DNA of 64,000 nt from Psychrobacter pacificensis (GTDB lineage Bacteria > Pseudomonadota > Gammaproteobacteria > Pseudomonadales > Moraxellaceae), in contig NZ_FNAL01000001.1 in NCBI RefSeq assembly GCF_900101915.1, positions 1 to 64,000 of the forward strand, in the 5' to 3' direction. A program made the translations under genes and the position numbers. Each line of letters begins with the position of its first letter. Position 1 is the first letter of the stretch. Below are positions 19,464 to 28,151 of the stretch, piece after piece. The notes under the pieces are model-generated. The model saw only the letters and a program-made list of their open reading frames with translations, ran no database searches and was not told the DNA's origin.

Positions 19464-20045
19464 TTATTCAGGCAATTTAAAGCCATTAATTTGTGAACGT
19501 GCTTTTTCGATATCACCATCTAGCAATAGTGGTAGCGCGTCAAAAGCCGCCGTCAATGCGCTGTCAATGGCGATTTGCTCATCGGGAGACGCTTTTGAGA
19601 GCACATGTCCACTGACTTTAGATTTGTGACCAGGATGACCGATACCCACACGCAGACGATGAAAGTCATTACCGATATGCGGCGTAATATCACGCAGGCC
19701 ATTGTGACCACCGTGACCACCGTCGGTTTTGAGTTTGATGCTGCCAGCTGGAATATCGAGCTCATCATGAGCAATCAATAACTCGTCGTTTTTGATGCCA
19801 TAAAAATTTACCATAGGCACGACTGACTGACCAGATTTATTCATAAACGTCAGAGGCATAAGTAAGCGCACATCAGATCCATGAATGTGCCCACGTCCTG
19901 TCACCCCGTGGAATTTTTTGTCAGGGGAGAGCGTGATGTTGAATTGTTGCGCCAAGTGATGGACAAACCAAAATCCGGCATTATGACGCGTAAACATATA
20001 CTGCTGACCAGGATTACCAAGACCGACAATAAGCTTTATGGCCAT
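19464..20045 (-). CDS. pth: Peptidyl-tRNA hydrolase
   Basis: Releases tRNA from prematurely dropped peptidyl-tRNA. It has 193 residues from the chosen ATG, matching the family. Motifs are IVGLGNPGQQYMFTRHNAGFW (catalytic His in TRHNAGF, about residue 20), PLTFMNKSGQSV, LLIAHDELDIPAG and GGHGGHNGLRDI. An upstream in-frame start would add 23 hydrophobic residues absent from homologues, so ATG 20045 is preferred. The usual rplY-pth linkage is kept but interrupted by a 277-bp inserted element. Confidence 0.95.
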   Translation of the reverse strand: MAIKLIVGLGNPGQQYMFTRHNAGFWFVHHLAQQFNITLSPDKKFHGVTGRGHIHGSDVRLLMPLTFMNKSGQSVVPMVNFYGIKNDELLIAHDELDIPAGSIKLKTDGGHGGHNGLRDITPHIGNDFHRLRVGIGHPGHKSKVSGHVLSKASPDEQIAIDSALTAAFDALPLLLDGDIEKARSQINGFKLPE

Positions 20046-20078
20046 AAAAACACCCTGCTTAAATTTGATAAATAAGGA

Positions 20079-20120
20079 TAAGGTTTGAAATATTGATAGA
20101 CAATATATTCTCAAACCTTA
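20079..20120 (-). repeat. 42-bp palindrome in the pth leader
   Basis: TAAGGTTTGA at 20079-20088 is matched by TCAAACCTTA at 20111-20120, with an inner ATATT/AATAT pairing. It abuts the left end of the inserted element and lies 34 bp upstream of pth. Confidence 0.7.
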
Positions 20121-20397
20121 GGGCGTGTTGAACATTCGCAAATAGGCACTGCTGATCGCTAAAATTGTTCCAGACAAGGCACAAAGCGACGATAATGCAG
20201 ATGCCTTAGCGAGATTTGTAACGCAGTATGGGGCAATTTTAGCATCAGCCCCAACGATAAAAGCAGGGGACAGGACTCTTTTTTGCCGCTTCATCGTTAA
20301 AAATAAGCGCTTAGAGTGACTAAGCTTATTATTTTTAACATCGAATCGCCTAAAAAATAGTCGCTGTCAGTGCCATGGTCGAATGTTCAACACGCCC
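20121..20397. mobile_element. MITE-like element, 277 bp, between rplY and pth
   Basis: The ends are perfect 18-bp inverted repeats: GGGCGTGTTGAACATTCG at 20121-20138 and its complement at 20380-20397. The similarity continues inward with GGCACTG in both arms, and TA dinucleotides flank both sides (possible target duplication). There is no coding capacity. An internal palindrome (about 20297-20338, AAGCGCTTAG against CTAAGCTTATT) adds structure. It is probably mobilised by a transposase elsewhere; the family is not identified. Confidence 0.8.
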
Positions 20398-20403
20398 TAC
20401 TTA

Positions 20404-20437
20404 CAAAAACAGCAGGAGATTTCAAATCGCCTGCTGT
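20404..20437 (-). terminator. rplY terminator
   Basis: On the minus strand ACAGCAGG pairs with CCTGCTGT, then T5. The MITE-like element begins 6 bp beyond it, so the insertion did not break the terminator. Confidence 0.85.
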
Positions 20438-20501
20438 CTTCTTAACTAAACGAATCTGTTACTAAGTAGCACAAAATAAAATGCTACCTAGACATAGTAT
20501 A

Positions 20502-21191
20502 TTACTCGTCGTCGTTGCTTTCTTCAGCATCAGCGCCGTCGTTTTGCTCAGTTGCTGGTACTTCATCAGCATCAACGTCGTCAGCATCTTCGTCAACTTC
20601 TTCAACCGTTGGTGGCTGCATGTTAACGATAGTACGGTCATGGCCGTCTTCTAGCTCAAGCTCATGAATCACAACGCCTTCAGGAAGTTTGATGTCTGAT
20701 AGACGGAACAAATCACCGATTTCCATACCAGATACATCTACTTCTAGATATTCAGGAAGTTGTGATGGTAGGCAGATCACTTCGATATCAGATACTAAAG
20801 TAGACAATACGCCACCAGCAGCAGTACCTGGCGCTTCTTCACGACCAACAAAATGCACAGGAACGTTCATGTGGATTTTTTGACCTTTTACAACGCGCTG
20901 GAAGTCAGCATGCATTGGGAAGCCTTTAGCAGGATGACGCTGCAAGTCTTTGATAACAGCTTGATGCTCGGTACCGTCAACATTGATGGTCAAGATGTGT
21001 GAAAAGAATGCTTCAAACTCAAGTGCTTTTACTAGCTCGTTGATTTTGATAGAGATCGCTGTTGGCTGCTCACCACCACCATAGATGATAGCAGGAACTA
21101 GGTTCTGCTTACGTAGGCGGCGGCTCGCACCTTTACCTTGTAGGTCAGCAGAACGATCAGTAGCGTTTAGTTCAAAATGATTATTGCTCAT
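20502..21191 (-). CDS. rplY: 50S ribosomal protein L25 / general stress protein Ctc
   Basis: Binds 5S rRNA in the large subunit. This is the long CTC-type form, 229 residues from ATG 21191. It has the N-terminal L25 beta-barrel (ELNATDRSADLQGKGASRRLR, PAIIYGGGEQPTAI) and the C-terminal TL5 domain (HVDFQRV-type block, PGTAAGGVLSTLVSDIEVICLPSQLP, EVDVSGMEIGDLFRLSDIKLP). The last 35 residues are almost all acidic. An upstream in-frame codon would add 21 residues, but homologues start near MSNNHFELNA. It lies downstream of prs, as in many proteobacteria. Confidence 0.95.
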   Translation of the reverse strand: MSNNHFELNATDRSADLQGKGASRRLRKQNLVPAIIYGGGEQPTAISIKINELVKALEFEAFFSHILTINVDGTEHQAVIKDLQRHPAKGFPMHADFQRVVKGQKIHMNVPVHFVGREEAPGTAAGGVLSTLVSDIEVICLPSQLPEYLEVDVSGMEIGDLFRLSDIKLPEGVVIHELELEDGHDRTIVNMQPPTVEEVDEDADDVDADEVPATEQNDGADAEESNDDE

Positions 21192-21445
21192 GGATATAAT
21201 CCTATAAAAAGAATGATGAAGTGTCTGGTCATAAAAAAGTGGATTTGCGACCAATCCACTAATACGTGATGAGAGCTAATATCTATCGTTGCGTATAAAT
21301 GACACAACTATCGATGTTAGCCATTTGCTTATAACAATGATTTTTATAGTAAAAATTACCAAAATAGCCATTATTATTCAGCATGATCAGCACTTTTGAT
21401 AATGCTGGCCTGATTGAATAAAACAAACGGTCAGCACAGGCGCGC

Positions 21446-21451
21446 ATTATA
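21446..21451 (-). promoter_or_regulatory. Likely rplY -10 element
   Basis: Perfect TATAAT on the minus strand, followed by GCGCGCC. The -35 (TTTATT, 17 bp upstream) is weak. rplY probably has its own promoter after the prs terminator. Confidence 0.45.
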
Positions 21452-21496
21452 CGGGATTTTGTAGTAATAATAAAGACCTACGCAAAGTACGTACAT

Positions 21497-21537
21497 AAAA
21501 ATAGCGTCAAGTACTGATACTTGACGCTATTATTTTT
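21497..21537 (-). terminator. prs terminator
   Basis: A 14-bp perfect stem, AATAGCGTCAAGTA against TACTTGACGCTATT, with 4-base loop. T-runs are present on both strands, so it may also work in reverse. Confidence 0.9.
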
Positions 21538-21598
21538 ATGACTAAATTTTTATTGTCACTACAATGTTATTAAAATTTATAGCAATGACTGTCTCATA

Positions 21599-22546
21599 TT
21601 AAGCATCAAACATCGCACTAATAGATTCTTCATTATTAATGCGGCGTAAGCTCTCAGCAAGCATTGGCGCGATACTGACCTGACGGATTTTGCTACAGGC
21701 TTTTGCTTCGGCAGATAATGGAATCGTATCAGTCACGACGACTTCGTCTAGCGCAGATTCGCTGATGTTTTTGAGTGCATTACCTGATAGGACAGGGTGA
21801 GTGATATAAGCTAAGACGCGGCGTGCACCATTCTCTTTTAGTGCTTCAGCGGCTTTACATAATGTACCAGCCGTATCGACCATATCATCAACGATGACGC
21901 AATCACGGTCACGAACATCACCGATGATGTGCATCACTTGTGACTCATTGGCACGAGCACGGCGCTTGTCGATAATCGCCATGTCGGTATCGCCTAACTG
22001 CTTGGCCATTGCACGGGCACGAACCACACCGCCAACATCAGGTGAAACCACCATGATGTTGTCATAATCTTGTTTTTGTAGGTCGTTTAGGAGTACTGGC
22101 GTACCATAGATATTGTCTACAGGAATGTCAAAGAAACCCTGAATCTGATCTGAGTGCAAATCAACTGTCATCACGCGATCGATACTAACGATGTTCAGCA
22201 TGTCAGCGACGACTTTTGCTGAGATAGGTACACGCGCTGAGCGCGGGCGACGATCCTGACGCGCATAACCAAAATATGGCATGACAGCTGTGATACGACC
22301 AGCACTAGAGCGACGCAAAGCGTCAGCCATCATCATGATTTCCATCAAGTTGTCGTTGGTCGGTGCACAAGTCGGCTGCATGATAAACACATCTTTACCG
22401 CGTACGTGTTCTTTGATTTCCACGGCAATTTCGCCATCAGAAAAACGCGTGATGTCAGCTTTACCAAGAGGTATGTGAAGATGATCGGCTACGGTTTTTG
22501 CTAATTCTGGGTGGGCATTGCCCGTAAAAATCGCCAAATAAGGCAT
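21599..22546 (-). CDS. prs: Ribose-phosphate pyrophosphokinase
   Basis: Makes PRPP from ribose-5-phosphate and ATP for nucleotide, His, Trp and NAD synthesis. It has 315 residues, the family length. Motifs are [32 protein letters not shown], the metal-binding [12 protein letters not shown] and the PRPP loop [15 protein letters not shown]. The gene follows the tRNA-Gln genes. This ispE/tRNA-Gln/prs/rplY/pth order is conserved in many gammaproteobacteria. Confidence 0.97.
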   Translation of the reverse strand: MPYLAIFTGNAHPELAKTVADHLHIPLGKADITRFSDGEIAVEIKEHVRGKDVFIMQPTCAPTNDNLMEIMMMADALRRSSAGRITAVMPYFGYARQDRRPRSARVPISAKVVADMLNIVSIDRVMTVDLHSDQIQGFFDIPVDNIYGTPVLLNDLQKQDYDNIMVVSPDVGGVVRARAMAKQLGDTDMAIIDKRRARANESQVMHIIGDVRDRDCVIVDDMVDTAGTLCKAAEALKENGARRVLAYITHPVLSGNALKNISESALDEVVVTDTIPLSAEAKACSKIRQVSIAPMLAESLRRINNEESISAMFDA

Positions 22547-22656
22547 GACAGAAGTCCTATTGATTGACTCAAGCAGCGACCGCTAAGCAGTGACAAACTG
22601 CTCAAATTAAGAAAAGAGTGGTGAAAAAGATTGAAGACTACTATTACAGTAAAAAA

Positions 22657-22732
22657 TGGCAGGGGTAGCTGGACTCGAACCAACGGATGTCAGGATCAAA
22701 ACCTGATGCCTTACCAACTTGGCTATACCCCT
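22657..22732 (-). tRNA. tRNA-Gln(TTG), copy 1
   Basis: A 76-nt tRNA. Acceptor AGGGGTA pairs with TACCCCT, then G and encoded CCA. The anticodon stem TCAGG/CCTGA closes loop TTTTGAT with anticodon TTG. It is identical to the copy 316 bp upstream. Confidence 0.96.
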
Positions 22733-22871
22733 GTAATGTCTAGGCTACGAACAACCGAAAGCTAATAGCGACTAATTCGTCATTCTTAGAATGGTGTCAT
22801 GACCTGTCAGTTATGTTATAAACGATTGAGCCGCCTAAAACATAACCTTTCCCTAGCGGTGTTCATTGCGA

Positions 22872-22901
22872 ACTATACCGAAACTGGGATAACGTTGTCA
22901 A
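22872..22901 (-). promoter_or_regulatory. Possible promoter of tRNA-Gln copy 1
   Basis: On the minus strand -35 TTGACA (22896-22901), an 18-bp spacer and -10 TATAGT (22872-22877). It lies about 140 bp upstream of the tRNA, so a leader would be processed. Confidence 0.5.
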
Positions 22902-22972
22902 TGACAATAGCATAAGAGGTTATGTATAAACCGCTTATACTCAATGTATGTCTAACGCTTCGTACTAAAAAA

Positions 22973-23048
22973 TGGCAGGGGTAGCTGGACTCGAACCAAC
23001 GGATGTCAGGATCAAAACCTGATGCCTTACCAACTTGGCTATACCCCT
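22973..23048 (-). tRNA. tRNA-Gln(TTG), copy 2
   Basis: Identical 76-nt sequence to copy 1, with the same stems, anticodon TTG and encoded CCA. It lies upstream of copy 1 on the minus strand and has its own strong promoter. TTG is enough to read CAA and, by wobble, CAG. Confidence 0.96.
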
Positions 23049-23061
23049 ATTGTGGCGACCT

Positions 23062-23089
23062 ATTATAAGTAAATTTTCAGATTTTGCAA
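23062..23089 (-). promoter_or_regulatory. tRNA-Gln copy 2 promoter
   Basis: On the minus strand -35 TTGCAA (23084-23089), a 16-bp spacer and -10 TATAAT (23062-23067). The arrangement is the same as at the tRNA-Ser promoter. Confidence 0.8.
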
Positions 23090-23215
23090 GTCATTTGCGC
23101 CTTTTTCTGGGATTTATTCGAAACTAAGTGAATTAGCCTGAGTTGCATCGCTACTATTGTAGTGAATAGGGGTCTTTTTATTAAGCCTGTCAATCGTAAG
23201 CTAATGCTGTGCGAG

Positions 23216-23800
23216 TTACTTTTGTACGAGAGGATTGACCACTCTACCACTCATAAATATTGCAGGTTCCGTCAAACAAGCTGTATTCTCTGGGTCTTCA
23301 ATGACAATATCACCTTTTCGTAAATAGTAACTACCTATACGCTCTTTAATTATACCGCTAGTGACAACCTCCTCACCGAGCTTAACTTTGGTTCCATTTA
23401 CAGAAATGGCTTGTTCATTCTCAAAAAGAATGGCTCTATCGGGATAAAAAATAGGACTAAGATACTTATCATCGTTCTGAACAAAGTATAAGCAGTTATC
23501 TTTTATAACGTATTTGCCTTTCAAAACAAAATTGATTTCGCGCATTGAAAGAGCCGGTGCGTAAGTAAATAGTTCAGCAGGTGAACTGGTTTTACGGTGC
23601 TGCTCAGAAGTAGATATATTCTGAGAGTTAGCTTGTAATTCAATTCCTAGCTGCGGTGGTAAAATTACATTATCAGACAAACGCTTGGAATTAGGTTCAT
23701 CATAAGACTTAGGTAGCGATGTACACCCAGTTAGACTTAATGATAAGCAAACAAAAACCATACTTGTTATTGAGCATTTTTTTAGATATAAAGCATTCAC
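23216..23800 (-). CDS. Unknown lipoprotein
   Basis: I do not recognise this protein. It has 194 residues from GTG 23800, chosen because GGGGAG lies 8 bp upstream, ispE stops 1 bp before, and the N-terminus then becomes a clean signal peptide with lipobox LTGC (lipid cysteine C26). An ATG at 23845 would start inside ispE and add 15 residues before the signal. After a polar linker (27-75), the domain from about 80 is mostly short strands: FVLKGKYVIKDNCLYFV, AISVNGTKVKLGEEV and IVIEDPENTACL. It contains two more cysteines. It is coupled to ispE but unlikely to be functionally related. Confidence 0.75.
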   Translation of the reverse strand: MNALYLKKCSITSMVFVCLSLSLTGCTSLPKSYDEPNSKRLSDNVILPPQLGIELQANSQNISTSEQHRKTSSPAELFTYAPALSMREINFVLKGKYVIKDNCLYFVQNDDKYLSPIFYPDRAILFENEQAISVNGTKVKLGEEVVTSGIIKERIGSYYLRKGDIVIEDPENTACLTEPAIFMSGRVVNPLVQK

Positions 23801-23801
23801 G

Positions 23802-24764
23802 TTACAAACTCCCCACCACATACCCCGAACAAGGCGCACTTTCAATCCATGTTACCAACAGCGCTTTATCAGAGGCAATACTCGCATCTAACGGCAAGAA
23901 TACCGCGCTACCAGAGCCAGTCATGCGTGCTGTACCCAGTGCTTGCGATTCTAACCCTTTTAAGTAATCTAAAGCCTCTGCAACAGCAGGAGCGAAGCTT
24001 GTCACTACTGGTGTAAAGACATTATGATAGGGCGTATTCAAATTTTGAACATAATCATTGGACTGGTTTTTGATGGTTTTAATCGATAGAGGGGTGATAT
24101 CTCGATGTAGCTTAGGATGAGCAAATAGGGTAGCGGTATTGATATGCGCCTCAGGCGTTAAGACTAAATACTGCTGGTCAGGTAAATTGATGGCAGTTAA
24201 TTGCTCGCCAATACCCATGGCAATGGCATCTTGACCAAAGATAAAGATTGGCACGTCTGCACCTACCTTTGCACCGATTTTTATCAGCGCATCACAAGTA
24301 ACGTTAAGCTGCCAAAGCTCATTAAGTGCCAGCATAGTCGTTGCGGCATTGGATGAGCCACCACCCAATCCTGCGCCCATAGGCAAATGCTTGTCTAACC
24401 TGATAGTAATTGGTGCTAACTGCTCGGGCAGCGTGTTTGACTGTATGGCAAACGCGAGCAATGCGCGCGCCGCTTTGAAGATTAAGTTGTCTTCTATATT
24501 GGCAGTTATCGCCTCTGCACCAGCTAATACTAATAGCTGATGACAGAGCGTGTTGGCATCTGCTTTATTATCAGCCGTTTGTATCACAACATCATCCATG
24601 AGTGAAAAATGCAAATAATCGCCCCAATCGAGCAGGCGAAACACCGTTTGCAAATTATGATAACCATCAGCACGCTTGCCTGTAATATGCAAAAATAGAT
24701 TGATTTTTGCAGGGGATAAACGCGTAACAGTAGAGTCAGATGCTTCGGCTATGTTTTCAATCAT
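23802..24764 (-). CDS. ispE: 4-diphosphocytidyl-2-C-methyl-D-erythritol kinase
   Basis: ATP-dependent kinase of the MEP isoprenoid pathway. This 320-residue GHMP kinase has the N-terminal SPAKINLFLHITGKRADGYH (17-36), ATP loop PMGAGLGGGSSNAA (128-141), GADVPIFIFGQDAIAMGIGE and C-terminal RMTGSGSAVF. The family is usually about 285-290 residues; the extra length lies in loops around 75-95 and 195-225. It follows lolB on the same strand, a conserved pairing. Confidence 0.95.
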   Translation of the reverse strand: MIENIAEASDSTVTRLSPAKINLFLHITGKRADGYHNLQTVFRLLDWGDYLHFSLMDDVVIQTADNKADANTLCHQLLVLAGAEAITANIEDNLIFKAARALLAFAIQSNTLPEQLAPITIRLDKHLPMGAGLGGGSSNAATTMLALNELWQLNVTCDALIKIGAKVGADVPIFIFGQDAIAMGIGEQLTAINLPDQQYLVLTPEAHINTATLFAHPKLHRDITPLSIKTIKNQSNDYVQNLNTPYHNVFTPVVTSFAPAVAEALDYLKGLESQALGTARMTGSGSAVFLPLDASIASDKALLVTWIESAPCSGYVVGSL

Positions 24765-24854
24765 GTTTTTTCATCATAAAGTACGGACATAAACGACTAT
24801 GGTAATGAGCAATAGGGGCTGATTTTTCAGTGGTGATACACTAGTAATGACGGA

Positions 24855-25484
24855 CTAGTGATTAATCGTCATCACCACTTTATTGCCCTGTGGTTGTACA
24901 GCGCTGATTTTACTAGGGAGCTTGTCATTCCCTTTATAAGTAAAGCTGGCACTCCAGTCGCCATTGACTGAGCTGATCAATCGGTTTTGAGCATCTAGCT
25001 GCGGAGCGCTATCTGAGGGCGCGGGGCGACCAAAAATCCAGTAAGGCATTTGCGAGATAGGCGCTTGCCAGCCAGTGGCTTTTTGTAATAGTTCCTCAGG
25101 GTCATCAGCGGTCAATGTACCTGTCTTTTCACTGACTAGCGTCGCGGTTTGACCATTGTACTCGATGTTGGTTTTACCAATACCAAGCGCGCCGATGAGT
25201 TCAATAGCAAAACGATCGTTTTCTTGTCCCCATGCATAAAACGCACTACCACCTTGGGTACCTGAGGTGTCATTAGCAGGTATGGTCACCCCAATTTTAC
25301 CCGTGATATTAAAGCTCTCTAGCTTTTTGGGCTGATCTGCGTTTTGAGCTTGCATCGTGGTTGGTTGATTGGTCGCGTTGGCTGTTTTTAGTGACTGACA
25401 GCCAGAGGTAATAACCATTGTAGTCGCTATCGCAGTAAGCAAAGCCAGTTTATTTGGTTTATAAGACATCGTTGATGCTGACAT
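24855..25484 (-). CDS. lolB: Outer-membrane lipoprotein insertion factor LolB
   Basis: Receives lipoproteins from LolA and inserts them into the outer membrane. This 209-residue protein has a signal peptide with lipobox TSGC (C29). After a polar linker comes the LolB domain: FNITGKIGVTIP, GSAFYAWGQENDRFAIELIGALGIGKTNI and QMPYWIFGRPAPS. The length and order match LolB. It sits between the TPR protein and ispE, as in Pseudomonas and Acinetobacter. Confidence 0.92.
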   Translation of the reverse strand: MSASTMSYKPNKLALLTAIATTMVITSGCQSLKTANATNQPTTMQAQNADQPKKLESFNITGKIGVTIPANDTSGTQGGSAFYAWGQENDRFAIELIGALGIGKTNIEYNGQTATLVSEKTGTLTADDPEELLQKATGWQAPISQMPYWIFGRPAPSDSAPQLDAQNRLISSVNGDWSASFTYKGNDKLPSKISAVQPQGNKVVMTINH

Positions 25485-25662
25485 AATGTGCTCTCAAAAT
25501 GGGAAAATGGACAGGTTAACAAAGATATTAGCTTAAGGGCTATTTGTTGCTCAGTTATGCACGGCTGTTAGCTTCTTATACGTCCCTTGTAATTGATAAG
25601 TGCTTTGTGACGTGTCAAGCCTAATGGCATCATGCCGCAACAGTTATTTTGAAAAACCACTA

Positions 25663-27600
25663 TCAATATAGCTGTATGCTGTCATTGATATTGTGTTGTC
25701 CAAAGGAGAAGCGCTGTTGCAAATCTGCGAGTAGTGCTTCGACTTTTTCGTTATTGCCAAGACCTTGATAAGCACGCAGTAATAGAGTGCCTGAGCGCAG
25801 GGTTGGGAGCACATCGTAAGGCGTTTGCAGATAATCGATGACTTGCTTATAGTTTTCTTTGGCCAGTGCATTACCCGCCAGTACGTTTAGGGCCTGTAGA
25901 TGAAGGTCATTATCGTAGCGCGGATCATCATAGCGAATCTGGATAATTGCTGTGGCGAGTGCCAGACCTTGCTCAGAGCTACGCTCGTTGGCCAATAGCA
26001 ACTGTGCATAACTGAGCTGATAGGATAAATTGGTAGGATCGAGCGCCTGCAAATGATTAAGGAGTGTACGTTTGACGACATAGTCGCTTTTGTCATCTAA
26101 CAGTTGGACACGGGCAAAGAGTAACATCTCATTATCAGGATATTTACGAGCGGCCCGCGTCAATAGACGTAAGGCTTCTTCTGATTCATTTTGCTGCCAC
26201 AAAATATCGGCTTGCATCACAAAGGTGTCAGGGGCGAACACCGTAAAGTCTTTGCGTAGCTTTTCTAAAGTAGCAATGGCGGCGTCGACGTCGTCATTGA
26301 GCAATTCATATGCGACCACTTTTCGACGTGCTTCTAATACTAAGTCTTCTTGCATCACGGCATTGAGATAGTATTTGGCTTTATCAAACTGCTGCTGGCG
26401 CTCAGCACTGATACCGAGATAGTAATAAGCTTGGTCAAGGTAAGCGGGGTTTTTGGCAAGCATATTGAGTAGATCATCCGCACTCGCATATTCTTCGATA
26501 TCCAAGCTCACTAGTGCTGCTAACAAGGTAATCTCAGCATCGTCGTTAAAGCGGCTGTGGGCTTCGAGCAATAGTTTCCAAGCTTGCTCGCTTTGTTTTA
26601 AGTCTAATAAGTAGCGAATCTCGTACAGGTACAAACTTTTGCTATCAGGATTGCGCAAGCGTGCTTGGCTTATATAGTTGACCACAGTTTCAGAGGTGAC
26701 GATTTTGCGCAAGATGTCAGCCTTTAGGGTGATAAAAGGCACATAATCAGGCTGGCGCTCTAGCGCACGGTTGATATGCACGATAGCGATTTCGGGCTCA
26801 TTAAATTGGTAAAGTAAACCAGCTTTTAATACGGACAGTGAAGCATTTTGCTCACTATCTAGTGGCTGCAAAGCGGCAAGCAGCTCGCGTTTGTCATCGT
26901 CATTATTGGGATAAATACCGATAAGGATTTCGCTCAAATCTGCACGCGGATCGTAACGCAAGATGCGGTTTAAGGTCTCGCCAGCTAAGATATAGTCGTG
27001 TGCCCGTAGTGCCAAATGCGCCACATAAAACCAAGCAGGTACATGATCAGGATTCTGGTCTTGCCATGATTTCGCAAAGGCTAATGAATCCTCAACCCTT
27101 TCATTACGCAATGATAGAGTTAGCGCCCTCTCAAATACCGCTGTGGCATCTTCTTTAAAAGATTGTTGCTTATAGATCGTCATCGCACGTTGTTTGTCAT
27201 CACGATCCGCAGCAAACTCTGCATCTAATAGAGCATATAAACTGGGTTCGTTGAGTTCAGGCTGCCATAGGCTGGCTGGCGCTAGACCATCAATGTTGGT
27301 TACGCTATCTGTCATTTGGCTGTTTTTATGAACAGTCGTGCTGATAGAGGTGCTAGAAGTAGCATTATTATTTGCCCTGTTATCGCTAGTAATGACTGCT
27401 ACTGGTGGCGTTTTTGCGGCCAATTCTGTATCAGCATGGCTGGCATGTGCAGGTACGGCAAGGCATAAACAGACGGCCAATGACAACGCTAGCTTATAAC
27501 GCTGGCACAAACGATCAATAACGACTTGCAATAAAGCGCGGAGGCTAGATTGCTCGTTATAAAGAGGTTGTGATCTAGATAATGATCCAAAAAACATCAT
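25663..27600 (-). CDS. Tetratricopeptide-repeat protein
   Basis: A 645-residue exported or anchored protein. A hydrophobic segment at about 35-55 (YKLALSLAVCLCLAVPAHA) looks like a signal sequence after a polar start. The rest is helical repeats of TPR type, for example ALTLSLRNERVEDSLAFAKSW, LAKNPAYLDQAYYYLGISAE and SEEALRLLTRAARKYPDNE. Upstream of lolB, such TPR proteins are common in Pseudomonadales; their role in envelope assembly is presumed only. The N-terminal 30 residues may be over-extended. Confidence 0.82.
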   Translation of the reverse strand: MMFFGSLSRSQPLYNEQSSLRALLQVVIDRLCQRYKLALSLAVCLCLAVPAHASHADTELAAKTPPVAVITSDNRANNNATSSTSISTTVHKNSQMTDSVTNIDGLAPASLWQPELNEPSLYALLDAEFAADRDDKQRAMTIYKQQSFKEDATAVFERALTLSLRNERVEDSLAFAKSWQDQNPDHVPAWFYVAHLALRAHDYILAGETLNRILRYDPRADLSEILIGIYPNNDDDKRELLAALQPLDSEQNASLSVLKAGLLYQFNEPEIAIVHINRALERQPDYVPFITLKADILRKIVTSETVVNYISQARLRNPDSKSLYLYEIRYLLDLKQSEQAWKLLLEAHSRFNDDAEITLLAALVSLDIEEYASADDLLNMLAKNPAYLDQAYYYLGISAERQQQFDKAKYYLNAVMQEDLVLEARRKVVAYELLNDDVDAAIATLEKLRKDFTVFAPDTFVMQADILWQQNESEEALRLLTRAARKYPDNEMLLFARVQLLDDKSDYVVKRTLLNHLQALDPTNLSYQLSYAQLLLANERSSEQGLALATAIIQIRYDDPRYDNDLHLQALNVLAGNALAKENYKQVIDYLQTPYDVLPTLRSGTLLLRAYQGLGNNEKVEALLADLQQRFSFGQHNINDSIQLY

Positions 27601-28013
27601 AGATAGTCGTGTTCGCCCATGGTTTACCTACATAGCTGAGGCAATTTTATTTTAATCATTTCAAATCAAATAGTGGTAATGAGTACCCATGACAAATATT
27701 ATAAGAGCGGATGAACAGTATAAACAATAGCATCCGTGTTACTCATATCTGAGCAATCATCATTCTATTGATAGGCTATGACTGATACTTGTTTTAAGCA
27801 TGAGTTATCTTGCTAAGACTTTTATACAAATAGGTATATTGATCAGAATACTGTGGAAATATAACAAGTTAGGCGACACTAAGCGAATGATTTATGATGA
27901 TCTTAGCGACTATTTGCCAAAATACATCCATTGATTTTATCAATCATATCGGTAGTTGATTTGTTACATTTGCGACCAGATACAGAGATATCGCTATCAT
28001 AGATGGGTGAGTG
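27601..28013. other. Divergent intergenic region, TPR protein / hemA
   Basis: About 400 bp of AT-rich spacer before the hemA promoter. No RNA gene, repeat or small gene is convincing. Confidence 0.4.
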
Positions 28014-28042
28014 TTAATTAACGCCAGCAATAATGATATAAT
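28014..28042 (+). promoter_or_regulatory. Likely hemA promoter
   Basis: -35 TTAATT (28014-28019), a 17-bp spacer and -10 TATAAT (28037-28042), about 110 bp upstream of the hemA start. Confidence 0.55.
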
Positions 28043-28151
28043 AAGCGGTTTTTAGGGTCTTCCTTTCAGCGCTGTCGTCAAAAACTGTCTTTTAAAAATA
28101 ATAAGATAGCGTGAGTGGGCAGCTAGGCGTCATGTTTATGGTCTATCGATA

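Noticed and set aside
20046-20114. 23-residue N-terminal extension of Pth
   Set aside because: Homologues begin at the IKLIVGLGNPG strand, and the extension is encoded by the structured leader.
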